DNA of 64,000 nucleotides from the NCBI RefSeq assembly GCF_016584085.1, contig NZ_NRSJ01000003.1, positions 62,001-126,000 on the forward strand. Reading direction: 5' to 3'. Both the position numbers and the translations under genes were made by a program. Below, one piece after another: positions 37,347-45,544 of the stretch. The notes under the pieces are model-generated. The model was not told the DNA's origin, searched no databases, and saw nothing but the letters and a program-made list of their open reading frames with translations. The stretch is from Halochromatium glycolicum (GTDB lineage: Bacteria > Pseudomonadota > Gammaproteobacteria > Chromatiales > Chromatiaceae). The first letter of the stretch is position 1, and the number at the start of each line of letters is the position of its first letter.

Positions 37347-37458
37347 GAGGCCCTATCAAGGTGCTCGCCTGGCCTGTACAAGCGGCGGACGTTTCTCGCC
37401 TGGTCTGGATAAGCGGCGGACTCTTAAGGGCGTAGAGTGCATTCTGTTAGGGTTTCTT
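37347..37458 (-). repeat. Family C repeat, inverted copy with internal duplication
   Basis: Reading the minus strand, this copy starts near AACCCTAACAGAATGCAC and ends GCCTCC after TTGATAGGG. It is about 112 bases because CGCCTGG..TG.A.AAGCGGCGGAC is present twice in tandem. It lies in the 395-base gap between lptG and cysM. Confidence 0.6.
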
Positions 37459-37502
37459 CGGGTAAACCTGATCAGAGTGAAAAGGTCAGTTTCCTGGGGC
37501 CG

Positions 37503-37543
37503 CCGTCCGCTTGAAATACGCACCCCGAGCTGGACGCGGTTTA
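37503..37543 (+). repeat. Family B repeat, shortened relic
   Basis: CTGGACGCGGTTTA (37530-37543) is identical to the right end of family B, and GTCCGCTTGAAATACGC upstream resembles its left end. The middle of the element is missing. It follows a family C copy, as at the other two B sites, and precedes cysM by 38 bases. Confidence 0.45.
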
Positions 37544-37580
37544 AACAGTTGCAGAAGGTGCTCGCATCGGAGGGGCTTCA

Positions 37581-38474
37581 ATGCCATTCCCCACCATCGA
37601 AGGTCAGGTCGGCAACACACCGCTCGTGCGGCTACAGAGGCTGCCGGGCACGACCAGCAATCTCATCCTCGCGAAGCTTGAGGGTAACAACCCGGCCGGG
37701 TCGGTCAAGGATCGCGCCGCGCTGAGCATGATCCAACAGGCCGAGGCGCGCGGCGCGATCCATCCGGGTGATACGCTGATCGAGGCGACTAGCGGCAATA
37801 CCGGGATCGCACTGGCGATGGCCGCCGCGATCAAAGGGTATCGGATGCTCTTGATCATGCCCGAGAACATGAGCATCGAGCGGCGCCAGGCGATGGCGGC
37901 GTTCGGTGCCGAGATCCGGCTGACCCCGAAGGAACAGAGCATGGAAGGGGCGATCGACCTCGCCGGCGCGCTCGAGGCGCAAGGGGCTGGCGTGCGTCTG
38001 GATCAGTTCTCGAATCAGGACAACCCATTGGCCCACTACGAAGGAACCGGCCCCGAGATCTGGCGCGATACCGCGGGCCGGGTGACCCATTTCGTGAGCG
38101 CGATGGGCACGACCGGCACCATCATGGGCACCAGCCGCTTCCTGAAAGAGCAAGACCCGGCGGTTCAGATCATCGGCGTGCAGCCCGAGGAAGGGTCGAG
38201 CATCCCTGGTATCCGACGCTGGCCTGAGGCCTACCTACCAAAGATCTACGATGCCTCGCGGGTCGATCGCGTAATCGATGTCTCCCAGAGCGAGGCTGAG
38301 ACGACGATGCGGGCGCTGGCCGCGCGGGAGGGCATCTTCGCTGGTGTCTCCTCCGGGGGGGCGGTCGCAGCGGCGCTCAAGCTCTCCGCCGAGGTTCAAG
38401 ACGCAGTGATCGCCGTGATCATCTGCGACCGGGGTGATCGGTATCTCTCGACCGGGGTCTATCCGAGCGGATAG
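37581..38474 (+). CDS. cysM: Cysteine synthase B (O-acetylserine/thiosulfate sulfhydrylase)
   Basis: The 297-residue PLP enzyme makes cysteine from O-acetylserine with sulfide, or S-sulfocysteine with thiosulfate. PLP binds the lysine in AGSVKDRAALSM; the substrate loop EATSGNTGIALAMAAAIKGY and phosphate loop GTTGTIMGTSRFL are present. The C-terminal ISVSSGGAVAAAL-type helix (GVSSGGAVAAALKL) is conserved. The absence of the CysK-specific segments and the length favour CysM. Use of thiosulfate suits a sulfur-oxidising organism. An AAGG-poor leader precedes the ATG; GGAGGG lies 9 bases upstream. Confidence 0.92.
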   Translation: MPFPTIEGQVGNTPLVRLQRLPGTTSNLILAKLEGNNPAGSVKDRAALSMIQQAEARGAIHPGDTLIEATSGNTGIALAMAAAIKGYRMLLIMPENMSIERRQAMAAFGAEIRLTPKEQSMEGAIDLAGALEAQGAGVRLDQFSNQDNPLAHYEGTGPEIWRDTAGRVTHFVSAMGTTGTIMGTSRFLKEQDPAVQIIGVQPEEGSSIPGIRRWPEAYLPKIYDASRVDRVIDVSQSEAETTMRALAAREGIFAGVSSGGAVAAALKLSAEVQDAVIAVIICDRGDRYLSTGVYPSG

Positions 38475-38626
38475 GGATCAGGGGCGTGCTTTGTAACGGC
38501 ATCGGCGAGCGTGGCGCTCCCGGGCAGCGCGAGCTTATGTGCTCGCCGAGGCGATAGGCGTGCCAACAACGGCAGGCTCGCTGTGTGCGGCTTGCTGTCG
38601 ATCCTGTCAGATGGCACATTGCAGCG

Positions 38627-39043
38627 ATGACATCGAGTGTCGCCCTCTACGAAGCCCTCACCTCGACCACCGACGAGCGTGTGCGCGCCCGCTTGATCGC
38701 GGAGGCGTTCGAGCGTTTGGAAGAACGGTATCCGCAGTTGCCGGATCTGGCCACCCAGGCGCATGTCCGCGAGAGCGAGCTGCGCCTGCAGCGCGAGATC
38801 GAGCAGGTGCGGGCCAATCTCACGCACGAGATCGAGCAGGTGCGATCCGACCTGACCCGCGAAATCGAGCAGGTCCGGTTCGACCTGACCCGCGAGATCG
38901 AGCAATTGCGTGGCGAGGTGGCGCGCGACATCGAGCAGCTTCGCGGCGAGATCGCGCGGACCAAGGTAGAGCTGCTGCGCTGGTTGCTGCCGTTGATGGT
39001 CGGCCAGGTGGTCGCGATTGCGGCGTTGGTGAAACTCCTATGA
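38627..39043 (+). CDS. Hendecad coiled-coil protein with C-terminal membrane anchor (hypothetical)
   Basis: The 138-residue product has a helical N-terminus (MTSSVALYEALTSTTDERVRARLIAEAFERLEER), then five tandem 11-residue repeats at residues 57-111 with consensus EIEQVRxDLTR. These are encoded by 33-base repeats at 38795-38959. A final hydrophobic segment (LLPLMVGQVVAIAALVKLL) should anchor it in the membrane. This layout resembles DUF1640/coiled-coil proteins related to the mitochondrial CCDC90/MCUR1 family, but no function is known. The ATG at 38627 is chosen because the frame before it is not protein-like. Confidence 0.75.
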   Translation: MTSSVALYEALTSTTDERVRARLIAEAFERLEERYPQLPDLATQAHVRESELRLQREIEQVRANLTHEIEQVRSDLTREIEQVRFDLTREIEQLRGEVARDIEQLRGEIARTKVELLRWLLPLMVGQVVAIAALVKLL

Positions 39044-39077
39044 AACGCAGTGGGCTGCGGGCGACGTCGCGCTGGCG

Positions 39078-40460
39078 ATGAGCAAGAAGCGCAACCGATC
39101 CCTGCCAAGGGAGCCGATCGCCGTCGCGATCGAGTCGCTCGCGCATGACGGTCGCGGGGTCGCGCGGGTCGAGGGCAAGACGGTGTTCGTCCACGGCGCG
39201 CTGGCTGGCGAGCGCGTGCGCTGCCGGGTGACGCGGCGCCTGCGTCGCCATGATGAGGCCGTGGTCACCGAGGTGCTCGAGGCCTCGCCGCAGCGGGTCG
39301 AGCCGCGCTGCGCGCACTTCGGCGTCTGCGGCGGCTGCGCATTGCAGCATATGGACCCGGCAGCGCAGATCGATAACAAGCAGGCGATCCTGGCCGACGT
39401 GCTGCAGCGCTTGGGCGGACTGACACCGGCGCGCTGGCTGGCGCCGCTCACCGGCGCGCATTGGGGCTACCGCCGCAAGGCGCGGCTCGGGGTGCGCTGG
39501 GTTGCGAAGAAGGGTCGGGTGCTGGTTGGCTTTCGCGAGCGCGGCTCGAGCTTTATCGCCGATCTCGACCGCTGCGAGGTGCTCGCTCCGGCTGTTGGCG
39601 AGCAGCTCGAGCCGCTGGCGCGGTTGATCGAGGGGCTGAGCATCCGCGAGCGGATACCCCAGATCGAGGTCGCGCAGGGGGACGGGCCGGTCGTGCTCGT
39701 ATTTCGGGTGCTCGATCCGCCAACAGCCGGCGATTGCGATCAGTTGCTGAGCTTCGCCGCTGCGACCGGCTTCCAGGTCTATCTTCAGGAGGGCGGTGTC
39801 GAGACCGTCCGACCGCTTCTGGGGCAGGCGACCGATCTCGCCTACAGCCTGCCACAGCAGGAGGTGACGATCGGCTTCGAGCCGACCGATTTCACCCAGG
39901 TCAATCTGCAACTGAACCGCAAGATGGTCACGCAGGTCCTGGACCTGCTCGATCCGCAATCGGATGACTCGGTGCTCGATCTCTTCTGCGGGGTCGGCAA
40001 TTTCACGCTGCCGTTGGCTCGGCGTGCGCGCGAGGTCGTCGGTATCGAGGGCGATGCCGGGCTGGTCGCGCGTGCCGCCGCCAATGCCGCACGCAACGGC
40101 ATCGAGAATGCGACCTTCTATACCGCCGATCTGTATGCCGCTGCACAGGCTGAGCAGAAGGCAGGGGCGGGGGATCGTCCTGGTGCCGCTGGGGAGAGCC
40201 AGCAGGCGGATTGGCGCGCGCGCGCGTTCGACAAGGCCTTGCTCGACCCGCCACGCAGCGGCGCTTGGGAGGTCCTGGATTGGCTGGCTGCCTCTGGAGT
40301 GCGGCGGGTGCTGTACGTCTCCTGCTATCCAGCGACCCTGGCCCGGGATGCGGCCAAGCTGGTCGGTGAGCTTGGGTTTCGTCTCGAGGCGGCGGGAGCG
40401 ATGGATATGTTCCCGCACACCGCGCATCTGGAGGCGATGGCATTGTTCGAGCGTGCTTGA
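39078..40460 (+). CDS. rlmD: 23S rRNA (uracil-1939-C5)-methyltransferase RlmD
   Basis: The 460-residue product has an N-terminal TRAM domain (about 12-70), a [4Fe-4S] motif CAHFGVCGGCALQHM, and a SAM-dependent methyltransferase domain with LDLFCGVGNFTLPLA, LLDPPRSGA and the catalytic region VSCYPATLARD, with the nucleophilic cysteine. This combination is typical of RlmD (RumA), which methylates U1939 of 23S rRNA. An insertion of ~25 residues (AEQKAGAGDRPGAAGESQQA) before the DPP motif is low-complexity. It starts 34 bases after the coiled-coil gene. Confidence 0.95.
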   Translation: MSKKRNRSLPREPIAVAIESLAHDGRGVARVEGKTVFVHGALAGERVRCRVTRRLRRHDEAVVTEVLEASPQRVEPRCAHFGVCGGCALQHMDPAAQIDNKQAILADVLQRLGGLTPARWLAPLTGAHWGYRRKARLGVRWVAKKGRVLVGFRERGSSFIADLDRCEVLAPAVGEQLEPLARLIEGLSIRERIPQIEVAQGDGPVVLVFRVLDPPTAGDCDQLLSFAAATGFQVYLQEGGVETVRPLLGQATDLAYSLPQQEVTIGFEPTDFTQVNLQLNRKMVTQVLDLLDPQSDDSVLDLFCGVGNFTLPLARRAREVVGIEGDAGLVARAAANAARNGIENATFYTADLYAAAQAEQKAGAGDRPGAAGESQQADWRARAFDKALLDPPRSGAWEVLDWLAASGVRRVLYVSCYPATLARDAAKLVGELGFRLEAAGAMDMFPHTAHLEAMALFERA

Positions 40461-40480
40461 GGCAACGAAGGAGGTCAGCG

Positions 40481-40954
40481 ATGGCGACCGAGATCGAGCG
40501 CAAGTTCCTCGTCAGCAGCGAGAGCTGGCGGGAGGCGGTGGAGCTTGAGGTTCCGGTGATGCAGGGCTACCTGGCCGGGACCAGCCGGCTGACCTTGCGT
40601 GCGCGGCTGCAAGGCGATCAGGGGGTGTTGACGATCAAAGGCGCGTCGCGCGGCATTAGCCGGAGCGAGTTCGAGTACCCGATCCCGGCCGAGGACGCCA
40701 AGGCGATGCTCGCCGAGCTGGCCGAGTACTCGATCGTCGAGAAGACGCGCTATCTAGTCCGGTTCGGCGCGCATCTCTGGGAGATCGATGTCTTCGCCGG
40801 CGACAACGCCGGTCTGGTGCTCGCCGAGATCGAGCTCAGCGCCGAGGATGAGGACTTCGAGCGGCCGGCCTGGCTGGGCCCTGAGGTCAGCGATGATCCG
40901 CGCTACTACAACGCCAATCTGGCGCGCCATCCCTATAAGGAATGGGGTCGCTGA
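40481..40954 (+). CDS. CYTH domain protein (triphosphate tunnel metalloenzyme)
   Basis: The 157-residue product is a single CYTH domain starting MATEIERKFLV, with the EXEXK signature in EIERK. It also has RLTLRARL, GVLTIKG, RSEFEYPIP, EKTRYLV and AEIELSAEDE, which form the tunnel that binds triphosphate and metal. Single-domain bacterial forms act mainly as inorganic tripolyphosphatases. AAGGAGG lies 8 bases before the ATG. It follows rlmD by 20 bases in the same orientation. Confidence 0.92.
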   Translation: MATEIERKFLVSSESWREAVELEVPVMQGYLAGTSRLTLRARLQGDQGVLTIKGASRGISRSEFEYPIPAEDAKAMLAELAEYSIVEKTRYLVRFGAHLWEIDVFAGDNAGLVLAEIELSAEDEDFERPAWLGPEVSDDPRYYNANLARHPYKEWGR

Positions 40955-41154
40955 ACATCAAGGTCCTGAGATCGCGGCCACTGGGCTGCCCGATTTCGGT
41001 CTTGAGGGTGAGAGCACCCTCATCGCCCGGGGATGCCTCAATCCGGACGTTGGCCCAGGCAGTCTCGGCGCCTACTGCCGCTATCCGCCAAGAAACGGCA
41101 GTTGAGAGGCCGTCAGGGGATGTTCCGCGTGCCTGATCGCAAACAGGCCAATTG

Positions 41155-41312
41155 AGAAGCCCTAACAGAATGCCCTCTCCGGCCTGAAAACTCGGCCTCT
41201 TGTGCAGACTACACTGCGTCCAGTTTGGGATGTGCCATTTTGACCGCGCCTGCTGCGGAACAATGACGCTTCTGTCTCTGGACGCGGTTGAGGCGAGCAC
41301 TTTGATAAGGTC
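41155..41312 (+). repeat. Family C repeat interrupted by a family B element
   Basis: The left part of C (AGAAGCCCTAACAGAATGCC, to 41208) and its right end (GCACTTTGATAAGGTC, to 41312) are separated by the 81-base family B copy at 41209-41289. A few bases of the C centre (GCTAGCC) seem lost at the junction. This fits insertion of B into C followed by drift. Confidence 0.65.
41209..41289 (+). repeat. Family B dispersed repeat, copy 2 (81 bp)
   Basis: It matches the reverse complement of 7397-7477 at 76 of 81 positions. It starts CTACACTGCGTCCAG and ends CTGGACGCGGTT, giving the same inverted ends. It sits within a family C element in the 506-base gap between the CYTH gene and the peptide-binding lipoprotein gene. 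Confidence 0.8.
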
Positions 41313-41460
41313 GATAAGGCATAGCGAGGCGGAACAGCCGCTCCATTCCAACACGTTGCAACGCCGTGCGGCGTCGCGCGGGGCGTGCCCTGGGGGTGTG
41401 GCGGCCTGCACCAGAAGGGGGCTTGGGGTTCGCTCAGCAGTCAAATTCACCCAAACGGTT

Positions 41461-42993
41461 GTGCCGAGGGAGAAGCCGTCAACCAACGCCTCGAGGATCA
41501 TGCTCGCTGCGCTGGCGTTGCTGGCGGGGTTGGGCCTGATCGCGTGCGATGCTGGCCGCGATGATCGTGCCATCGTGCTCGCAGTGGTCCAAGCGCCGGC
41601 GAACCTCGACCCTCGATTGGCGACCGATGCGACCTCGGAGCGGGTCAATCGTCTGCTCTATGCGCGCCTCGTCGAGCTGGACGAGGCCGGGCGGCCGGCG
41701 CCGGGCATTGCGCGTTGGCAGCGCCTGTCGCCGCGTCATTACCGCTTCGAGCTCAGCGCCGAGCGGAAACGGTTCACTGATGATCAGCCGCTGACGGCGC
41801 AGGACGTCGCGGCCACCTATCGCTCCATCCTCGACGACGGGATCGCCTCGCCGCATCGCGCGACGCTGGCGCTGATCGAGCGCATCGAGGTGCTCGACGC
41901 GCGGCGCATCGCATTCCACCTGAGCCGGGCAGACCCGCTGTTCCCCGCCTATCTCAGTGTCGGGATCGTTCCAGCCCGCTTGATCGCCGCGGGCCATCCG
42001 TTGCAGCGATCGCCTGTCGGCAGTGGTCCGTTCCGCGTCCGCGATTGGCCGCGGCCCGGGCGGCTTGTGCTCGAGCGTCGCAGTGACCAGCAACGGGTGA
42101 CCCTGGTACGCGTCAAGGACCCGAATGTGCGGGTGATGAAGCTGTTGCGGGGCGAGGTCGACCTGCTGCAGAACGATCTGCCGCCGGAGTTGGTTGGGCT
42201 GCTGCGCCAACGCGACGCGGTGCGGGTGATCGAGGCGCCAGGGGTCAACTTCTCCTATCTCGGCTTCAATCTGGCCGATCCGGTCACGGGCGACCTGCGC
42301 GTGCGCCGCGCCATTGCGCATGCGATCGACCGCCGCGCGATCCTGCGTTGGCTGTTCAACGATCAAGGCCGGCTTGCCGAAGCCCTGCTGCCGCCGGAGC
42401 ACTGGGCTGGTGCAATCGACCTACAACCCTATGCGCATGACCCGCGGCAGGCGCGCCAACTGTTGAGGGAGGCAGGCTTCGCGGCCGAGCAACCGCTGCG
42501 GCTCTCATACAAGACCTCGAGCGATCCGTTCCGGCTGCGCCTGGCCAGCGTGCTGCAAGCGCAGTTGGCCGAGGTGGGTATCGATCTCGCGATCCAAAGC
42601 TACGACTGGGGCACCTTCTTCGGCGACATCAAGGCCGGCCGGTTCCAACTCTATGGGCTGACCTGGGTCGGGGTGCGGCTGCCGGATATCTTCCGCTACG
42701 CCTTCCATAGCGCATCACTGCCGCCAAACGGAGCCAATCGCGGCCGCTACCTGAATCCGTTGGCGGATCGGCTCATCGAGGCGGCGCGCCGGGAGGGCGA
42801 GCTCGCCGACCAGGTACAGCACTACCGCCAGCTGCAGGCGCTGTTGCATGTCGAGCTGCCCTATGTGCCGCTCTGGTACGAAGACCAGATCGCTGTGATG
42901 CGGGCTGATCTGGCAGGGTATCGGTTGGCGTCTGATGGCAACTATGACGGGCTGCTCAGCGTTGAACGTCTCGCGGAGCGCCGAGCGCCATGA
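41461..42993 (+). CDS. Peptide ABC transporter substrate-binding lipoprotein (family 5)
   Basis: The ~510-residue product is an extracytoplasmic solute-binding protein of the OppA/DppA family. It has a signal sequence with a lipobox (LGLIAC) and the family features ANLDPRLATDATSERVNRLLYARLVELDE, PLTAQDVAATYRSIL, GSGPFRVRDW, VNFSYLGFNLADPVTGDLRVRRAIAHAIDRRAI and a C-terminal YVPLWYEDQIAVMRADL. Start: GTG at 41461 gives a basic n-region; ATG at 41500 begins at the hydrophobic core; neither has a strong ribosome site. No permease is adjacent; the OppB/C-like genes at 54905-56626 are possible partners. The 506-base gap upstream holds repeats. Confidence 0.87.
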   Translation: MPREKPSTNASRIMLAALALLAGLGLIACDAGRDDRAIVLAVVQAPANLDPRLATDATSERVNRLLYARLVELDEAGRPAPGIARWQRLSPRHYRFELSAERKRFTDDQPLTAQDVAATYRSILDDGIASPHRATLALIERIEVLDARRIAFHLSRADPLFPAYLSVGIVPARLIAAGHPLQRSPVGSGPFRVRDWPRPGRLVLERRSDQQRVTLVRVKDPNVRVMKLLRGEVDLLQNDLPPELVGLLRQRDAVRVIEAPGVNFSYLGFNLADPVTGDLRVRRAIAHAIDRRAILRWLFNDQGRLAEALLPPEHWAGAIDLQPYAHDPRQARQLLREAGFAAEQPLRLSYKTSSDPFRLRLASVLQAQLAEVGIDLAIQSYDWGTFFGDIKAGRFQLYGLTWVGVRLPDIFRYAFHSASLPPNGANRGRYLNPLADRLIEAARREGELADQVQHYRQLQALLHVELPYVPLWYEDQIAVMRADLAGYRLASDGNYDGLLSVERLAERRAP

Positions 42994-43009
42994 TGGGTTC
43001 GAGAACCGC

Positions 43010-43037
43010 TTGACGGGTTGCTCTCCTGGTCTAAAAT
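43010..43037 (+). promoter_or_regulatory. Strong sigma-70 promoter for the NlpC/P60 gene
   Basis: TTGACG (43010-43015) and TAAAAT (43032-43037) each match consensus at five of six positions and are 16 bases apart. The start site would be near 43044, leaving a ~39-base leader before the ATG at 43083. It directly follows the end of the peptide-binding lipoprotein gene. Confidence 0.7.
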
Positions 43038-43082
43038 CATGTCGAACAAAAGGTTAGAAAAAACTTATCGGGTAAAGTATCA

Positions 43083-43613
43083 ATGTCTTATTTCGGTGCG
43101 TGGGGGCAATGTTGGCATCAGGTGCGGGGGCCCTGGGTTGGCTTGATGGCGACGATACTGATGGCCGGGCTCATGGCCGGTTGTTCGAGCCAGCCAGAAC
43201 GCAGCCTCGAGGTTGCGGGTGACAGATTTGATCTCAGCGGGCTCGAGCCGCAGCGAGCCGATGTCGTCGAGGCGGCGCTCAAGCAGATGGGGACGCCATA
43301 TGTGTACGGGGGAACGACACCCTATCGCGCGCTCGACTGCAGCGGCTTGATGCAGGTCGCGCACCAGGCTGCCGGGATGGCGATCCCTCGCGTCTCAATC
43401 GATCAGCGGAACGCAGCCCGCCCTCTGCGTGGGCATCCCGAGCCCGGTGACCTCGTCTTCTTCAAGACCGGTCCCAGTCAGTATCACGTCGGCTTGATGG
43501 TGGACGGAAAACGCTTCGTGCACGCCTCGACCTCGAAGCGCCGCGTGCGGCTCGCGCGGCTTTCGAACCCCTACTGGCGTCAGCGCTTCCTGGGTGCTGG
43601 TAGTTATCTGTAA
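43083..43613 (+). CDS. NlpC/P60 family lipoprotein (peptidoglycan hydrolase)
   Basis: The 176-residue product has a signal sequence and lipobox MAGC (Cys34), then an NlpC/P60 domain from about residue 55. The catalytic triad is visible: Cys86 in LDCSGLM, His135 in YHVGLMV and His147 in VHAST. Such enzymes cut D-gamma-glutamyl-diaminopimelate bonds in the periplasm and resemble Spr/MepS. A good promoter lies just upstream. An in-frame ATG further down (MATILMAGLM) could be the real start, since the first 20 residues are long for a signal. Confidence 0.9.
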   Translation: MSYFGAWGQCWHQVRGPWVGLMATILMAGLMAGCSSQPERSLEVAGDRFDLSGLEPQRADVVEAALKQMGTPYVYGGTTPYRALDCSGLMQVAHQAAGMAIPRVSIDQRNAARPLRGHPEPGDLVFFKTGPSQYHVGLMVDGKRFVHASTSKRRVRLARLSNPYWRQRFLGAGSYL

Positions 43614-44001
43614 GGCTGGACCCGATTGAAGTGGTGCCCGATTGGAGTGGTACTTGAGTGCTGTGCAGATCGAACACCCCATGGATCAGCTGAGATCTCG
43701 TCGCGGCCTGACTGTCACCCGAGGGTGCATCGCTGAGGCGGCACCTGCGACGACGCCCGAGGATTCGTCATGGCCTGTTGCCGTAAAGGGGTTGGAACGG
43801 CGGTGGGGCCGGGCTGTCTATGGGCTGCAGAGAGGGCAAGCGCTTGATCTGTTCAAAGGCCGGCACGAGGGCGTGGACGCTGCCGGCCATGGCGCTCGCC
43901 TTTTCAAGGCCGATCGTGCAAAATGCCCGACGGTCCGGGCCTGTGTGGTGACACCGGGCCATACGAGCAATCTCAGTCCACGCTCTGAAGGAGACGTCAG
44001 A
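43614..44001 (+). other. Long leader region upstream of the HiPIP gene
   Basis: This 388-base gap contains a 16-base tandem repeat (CCCGATTGAAGTGGTG type, 43621-43636 and 43637-43652). The reading frame of the HiPIP gene stays open back to 43642, but that translation is not protein-like and is not a homologous N-terminus. The only good ribosome site is AAGGAG just before 44002. No confident promoter was located. Confidence 0.4.
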
Positions 44002-44361
44002 ATGTCCGATAAGCCAATGAATAAGAGCCGTCGTGACGCCGTCAAGATGATGCTTGGCGGTCTTGCCTCGGTGCCGCTGGTCAACCTGGTCGGTATTGCC
44101 GCTGCGCAGGCTCAGGACCTGCCGCACGTCGATCCGGAGACCGATCCGACCGCGCAGGCGCTGAAGTATCATCACGAGGCGACCGAAGCCGATCGTGCTG
44201 CTGCCAATCGTCCCGGCAAGCCCCCGGAAGAGCAGTTCTGCAACAACTGCCAGTTCGTGCTGGCCGACTCCGGTGAGTGGCGTCCCTGCAGCCTGTTCCC
44301 CGGCAAGGCCGTGCACGAGACAGGTTGGTGCGCGTCCTGGACCTTGAAGGCCGCCGGCTGA
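44002..44361 (+). CDS. High-potential iron-sulfur protein (HiPIP), Tat-exported
   Basis: The 119-residue precursor has a twin-arginine signal ([11 protein letters not shown], cleavage probably after AAAQA near residue 37) and a mature ~82-residue HiPIP. The four cluster ligands Cys80, Cys83, Cys96 and Cys110 occur as CNNC, CSLFPG and GWCASW, and the conserved tyrosine is Y56 in LKYHHEAT. HiPIP is a soluble periplasmic one-electron carrier that re-reduces the photosynthetic reaction centre or feeds thiosulfate-driven electron flow in purple sulfur bacteria. AAGGAG lies 8 bases before the ATG. Two hairpins follow the stop. Confidence 0.97.
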   Translation: MSDKPMNKSRRDAVKMMLGGLASVPLVNLVGIAAAQAQDLPHVDPETDPTAQALKYHHEATEADRAAANRPGKPPEEQFCNNCQFVLADSGEWRPCSLFPGKAVHETGWCASWTLKAAG

Positions 44362-44375
44362 TCCGGCACCGTGCC

Positions 44376-44417
44376 GCGCAGCGCCTAGGCTGCGCAGCGG
44401 GGCGCTGACGCGCCCCG
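44376..44417 (+). terminator. Double hairpin after the HiPIP gene
   Basis: Two stems follow the HiPIP stop: GCGCAGC/GCTGCGC (44376-44382 with 44389-44395) and an 8-bp stem CGGGGCGC/GCGCCCCG (44398-44405 with 44410-44417). No T-run follows, so it may stop or stabilise the transcript. Nothing else is apparent in the gap up to 44715. Confidence 0.55.
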
Positions 44418-44715
44418 CCCACGATCCCTCCTCATCCGATTGCCATTCACATCTCTGCCTCGCGATCCTGCTGCGATGCAGCAGCCCGACCGGAGCGCCC
44501 GGATGACCAGGGCACGCAGCTGCCCGCCGAGCCCAAGTACGCTCCCAACCCAACTGATACGAAACGGTTTGACGCGAAGGCGCGACCGTCGTCGATCGCG
44601 TGCGCTTGAGAGTGCGCGTCCGAAAGTCTAACCTGTTTCCGACTGCGTTCCCGTTGTACTAGCGAGGGCCGGGACGTATCTGCCATCCATCGCCCTCTGT
44701 CGGTTCTGGTCTTCC

Positions 44716-45492
44716 ATGAGTATCGCGCTTCTCCCGGTGACCCGCCAGCTGTTGATGCGGGCAATCCTCTGGGCATTGATCGGGGCAATCTATGCGCCAG
44801 TGTTCGTGGTGCTGGAAGGGCTTCTGGCGCCGTTTCTCGTCGATTTCGCGTTGGCCGCCGCGGCGGCCGGTGCCGGCGTTATCGGCGCAGCCTACTACAG
44901 CGCCCGACAAGCCGCGCTTGCAGCGAGTGTGGTCGGCGTCATGGCGACCTTGTTCGTGCTGATGACCTTCTATGATGAAGCGACCTTCATCCATGTTGCG
45001 CTGCTCTGCGGCGCGCTGGGCATGTTGACGGGCCTGGCCTTCAAATTTCCGAGCCGCTGTACTGAGAATGTCGTCGGTAAGTCACTGGTCGGCGGTCTTA
45101 GCGGCTTGGTTTCTGGCGGCATCCTGACCGCACTCGTGCTGGGTGGGCTCGAGCTGTCCCCATTGATTGCGGTCGCCTTCCTGGTCTCGGTCAACGGTGT
45201 CATCTATGTCGCGTCGGTCCGTCACGTCGTCGGCATGACCGGGCTGTTACCAAGGCGTTGGTGTCCGCTCGCCGAAGGCGTGGTGATCGGCGCCGTGGCG
45301 ATCTTCTTTGGCGGCTGTGTCTGGGCGTTCACCAGCACGCTTTCCGGGTATGACCGACAGGATCTCTTTCTTCACGTCATCGAAAGCACCGCCACGGTGA
45401 TGCCGCTGGCCGTCGCGTGCGGTGTGAGCTCGGGCGTTGTCACGGGCGTGCTGTTGGAGCTCTTCGATTTCGATTGGGTCGATGATCTCTAA
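44716..45492 (+). CDS. Hypothetical multi-pass membrane protein
   Basis: The 258-residue product has about seven hydrophobic segments and small-residue-rich helices (ALAAAAAGAGVIGAAYYSA, GGLSGLVSGGILTALVLGG). It ends in an acidic tail, LFDFDWVDDL. No signature motif, charged transport residue or known domain is recognised, and it is not an obvious transporter or MltA-type protein. It starts in its own frame 355 bases after the HiPIP gene and 52 bases before rlmE in the same direction, so it could share the rlmE-ftsH transcript. I cannot assign a function. Confidence 0.7.
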   Translation: MSIALLPVTRQLLMRAILWALIGAIYAPVFVVLEGLLAPFLVDFALAAAAAGAGVIGAAYYSARQAALAASVVGVMATLFVLMTFYDEATFIHVALLCGALGMLTGLAFKFPSRCTENVVGKSLVGGLSGLVSGGILTALVLGGLELSPLIAVAFLVSVNGVIYVASVRHVVGMTGLLPRRWCPLAEGVVIGAVAIFFGGCVWAFTSTLSGYDRQDLFLHVIESTATVMPLAVACGVSSGVVTGVLLELFDFDWVDDL

Positions 45493-45544
45493 GACGATGA
45501 GCGCGTTGAACGCGAGTCCCTTCGGGGAGCGGGCCTGATCACGG

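Noticed and set aside
38795..38959. Possible CRISPR-like or VNTR array (33-base units)
   Set aside because: Units abut without spacers and encode 11-residue helical repeats in frame.
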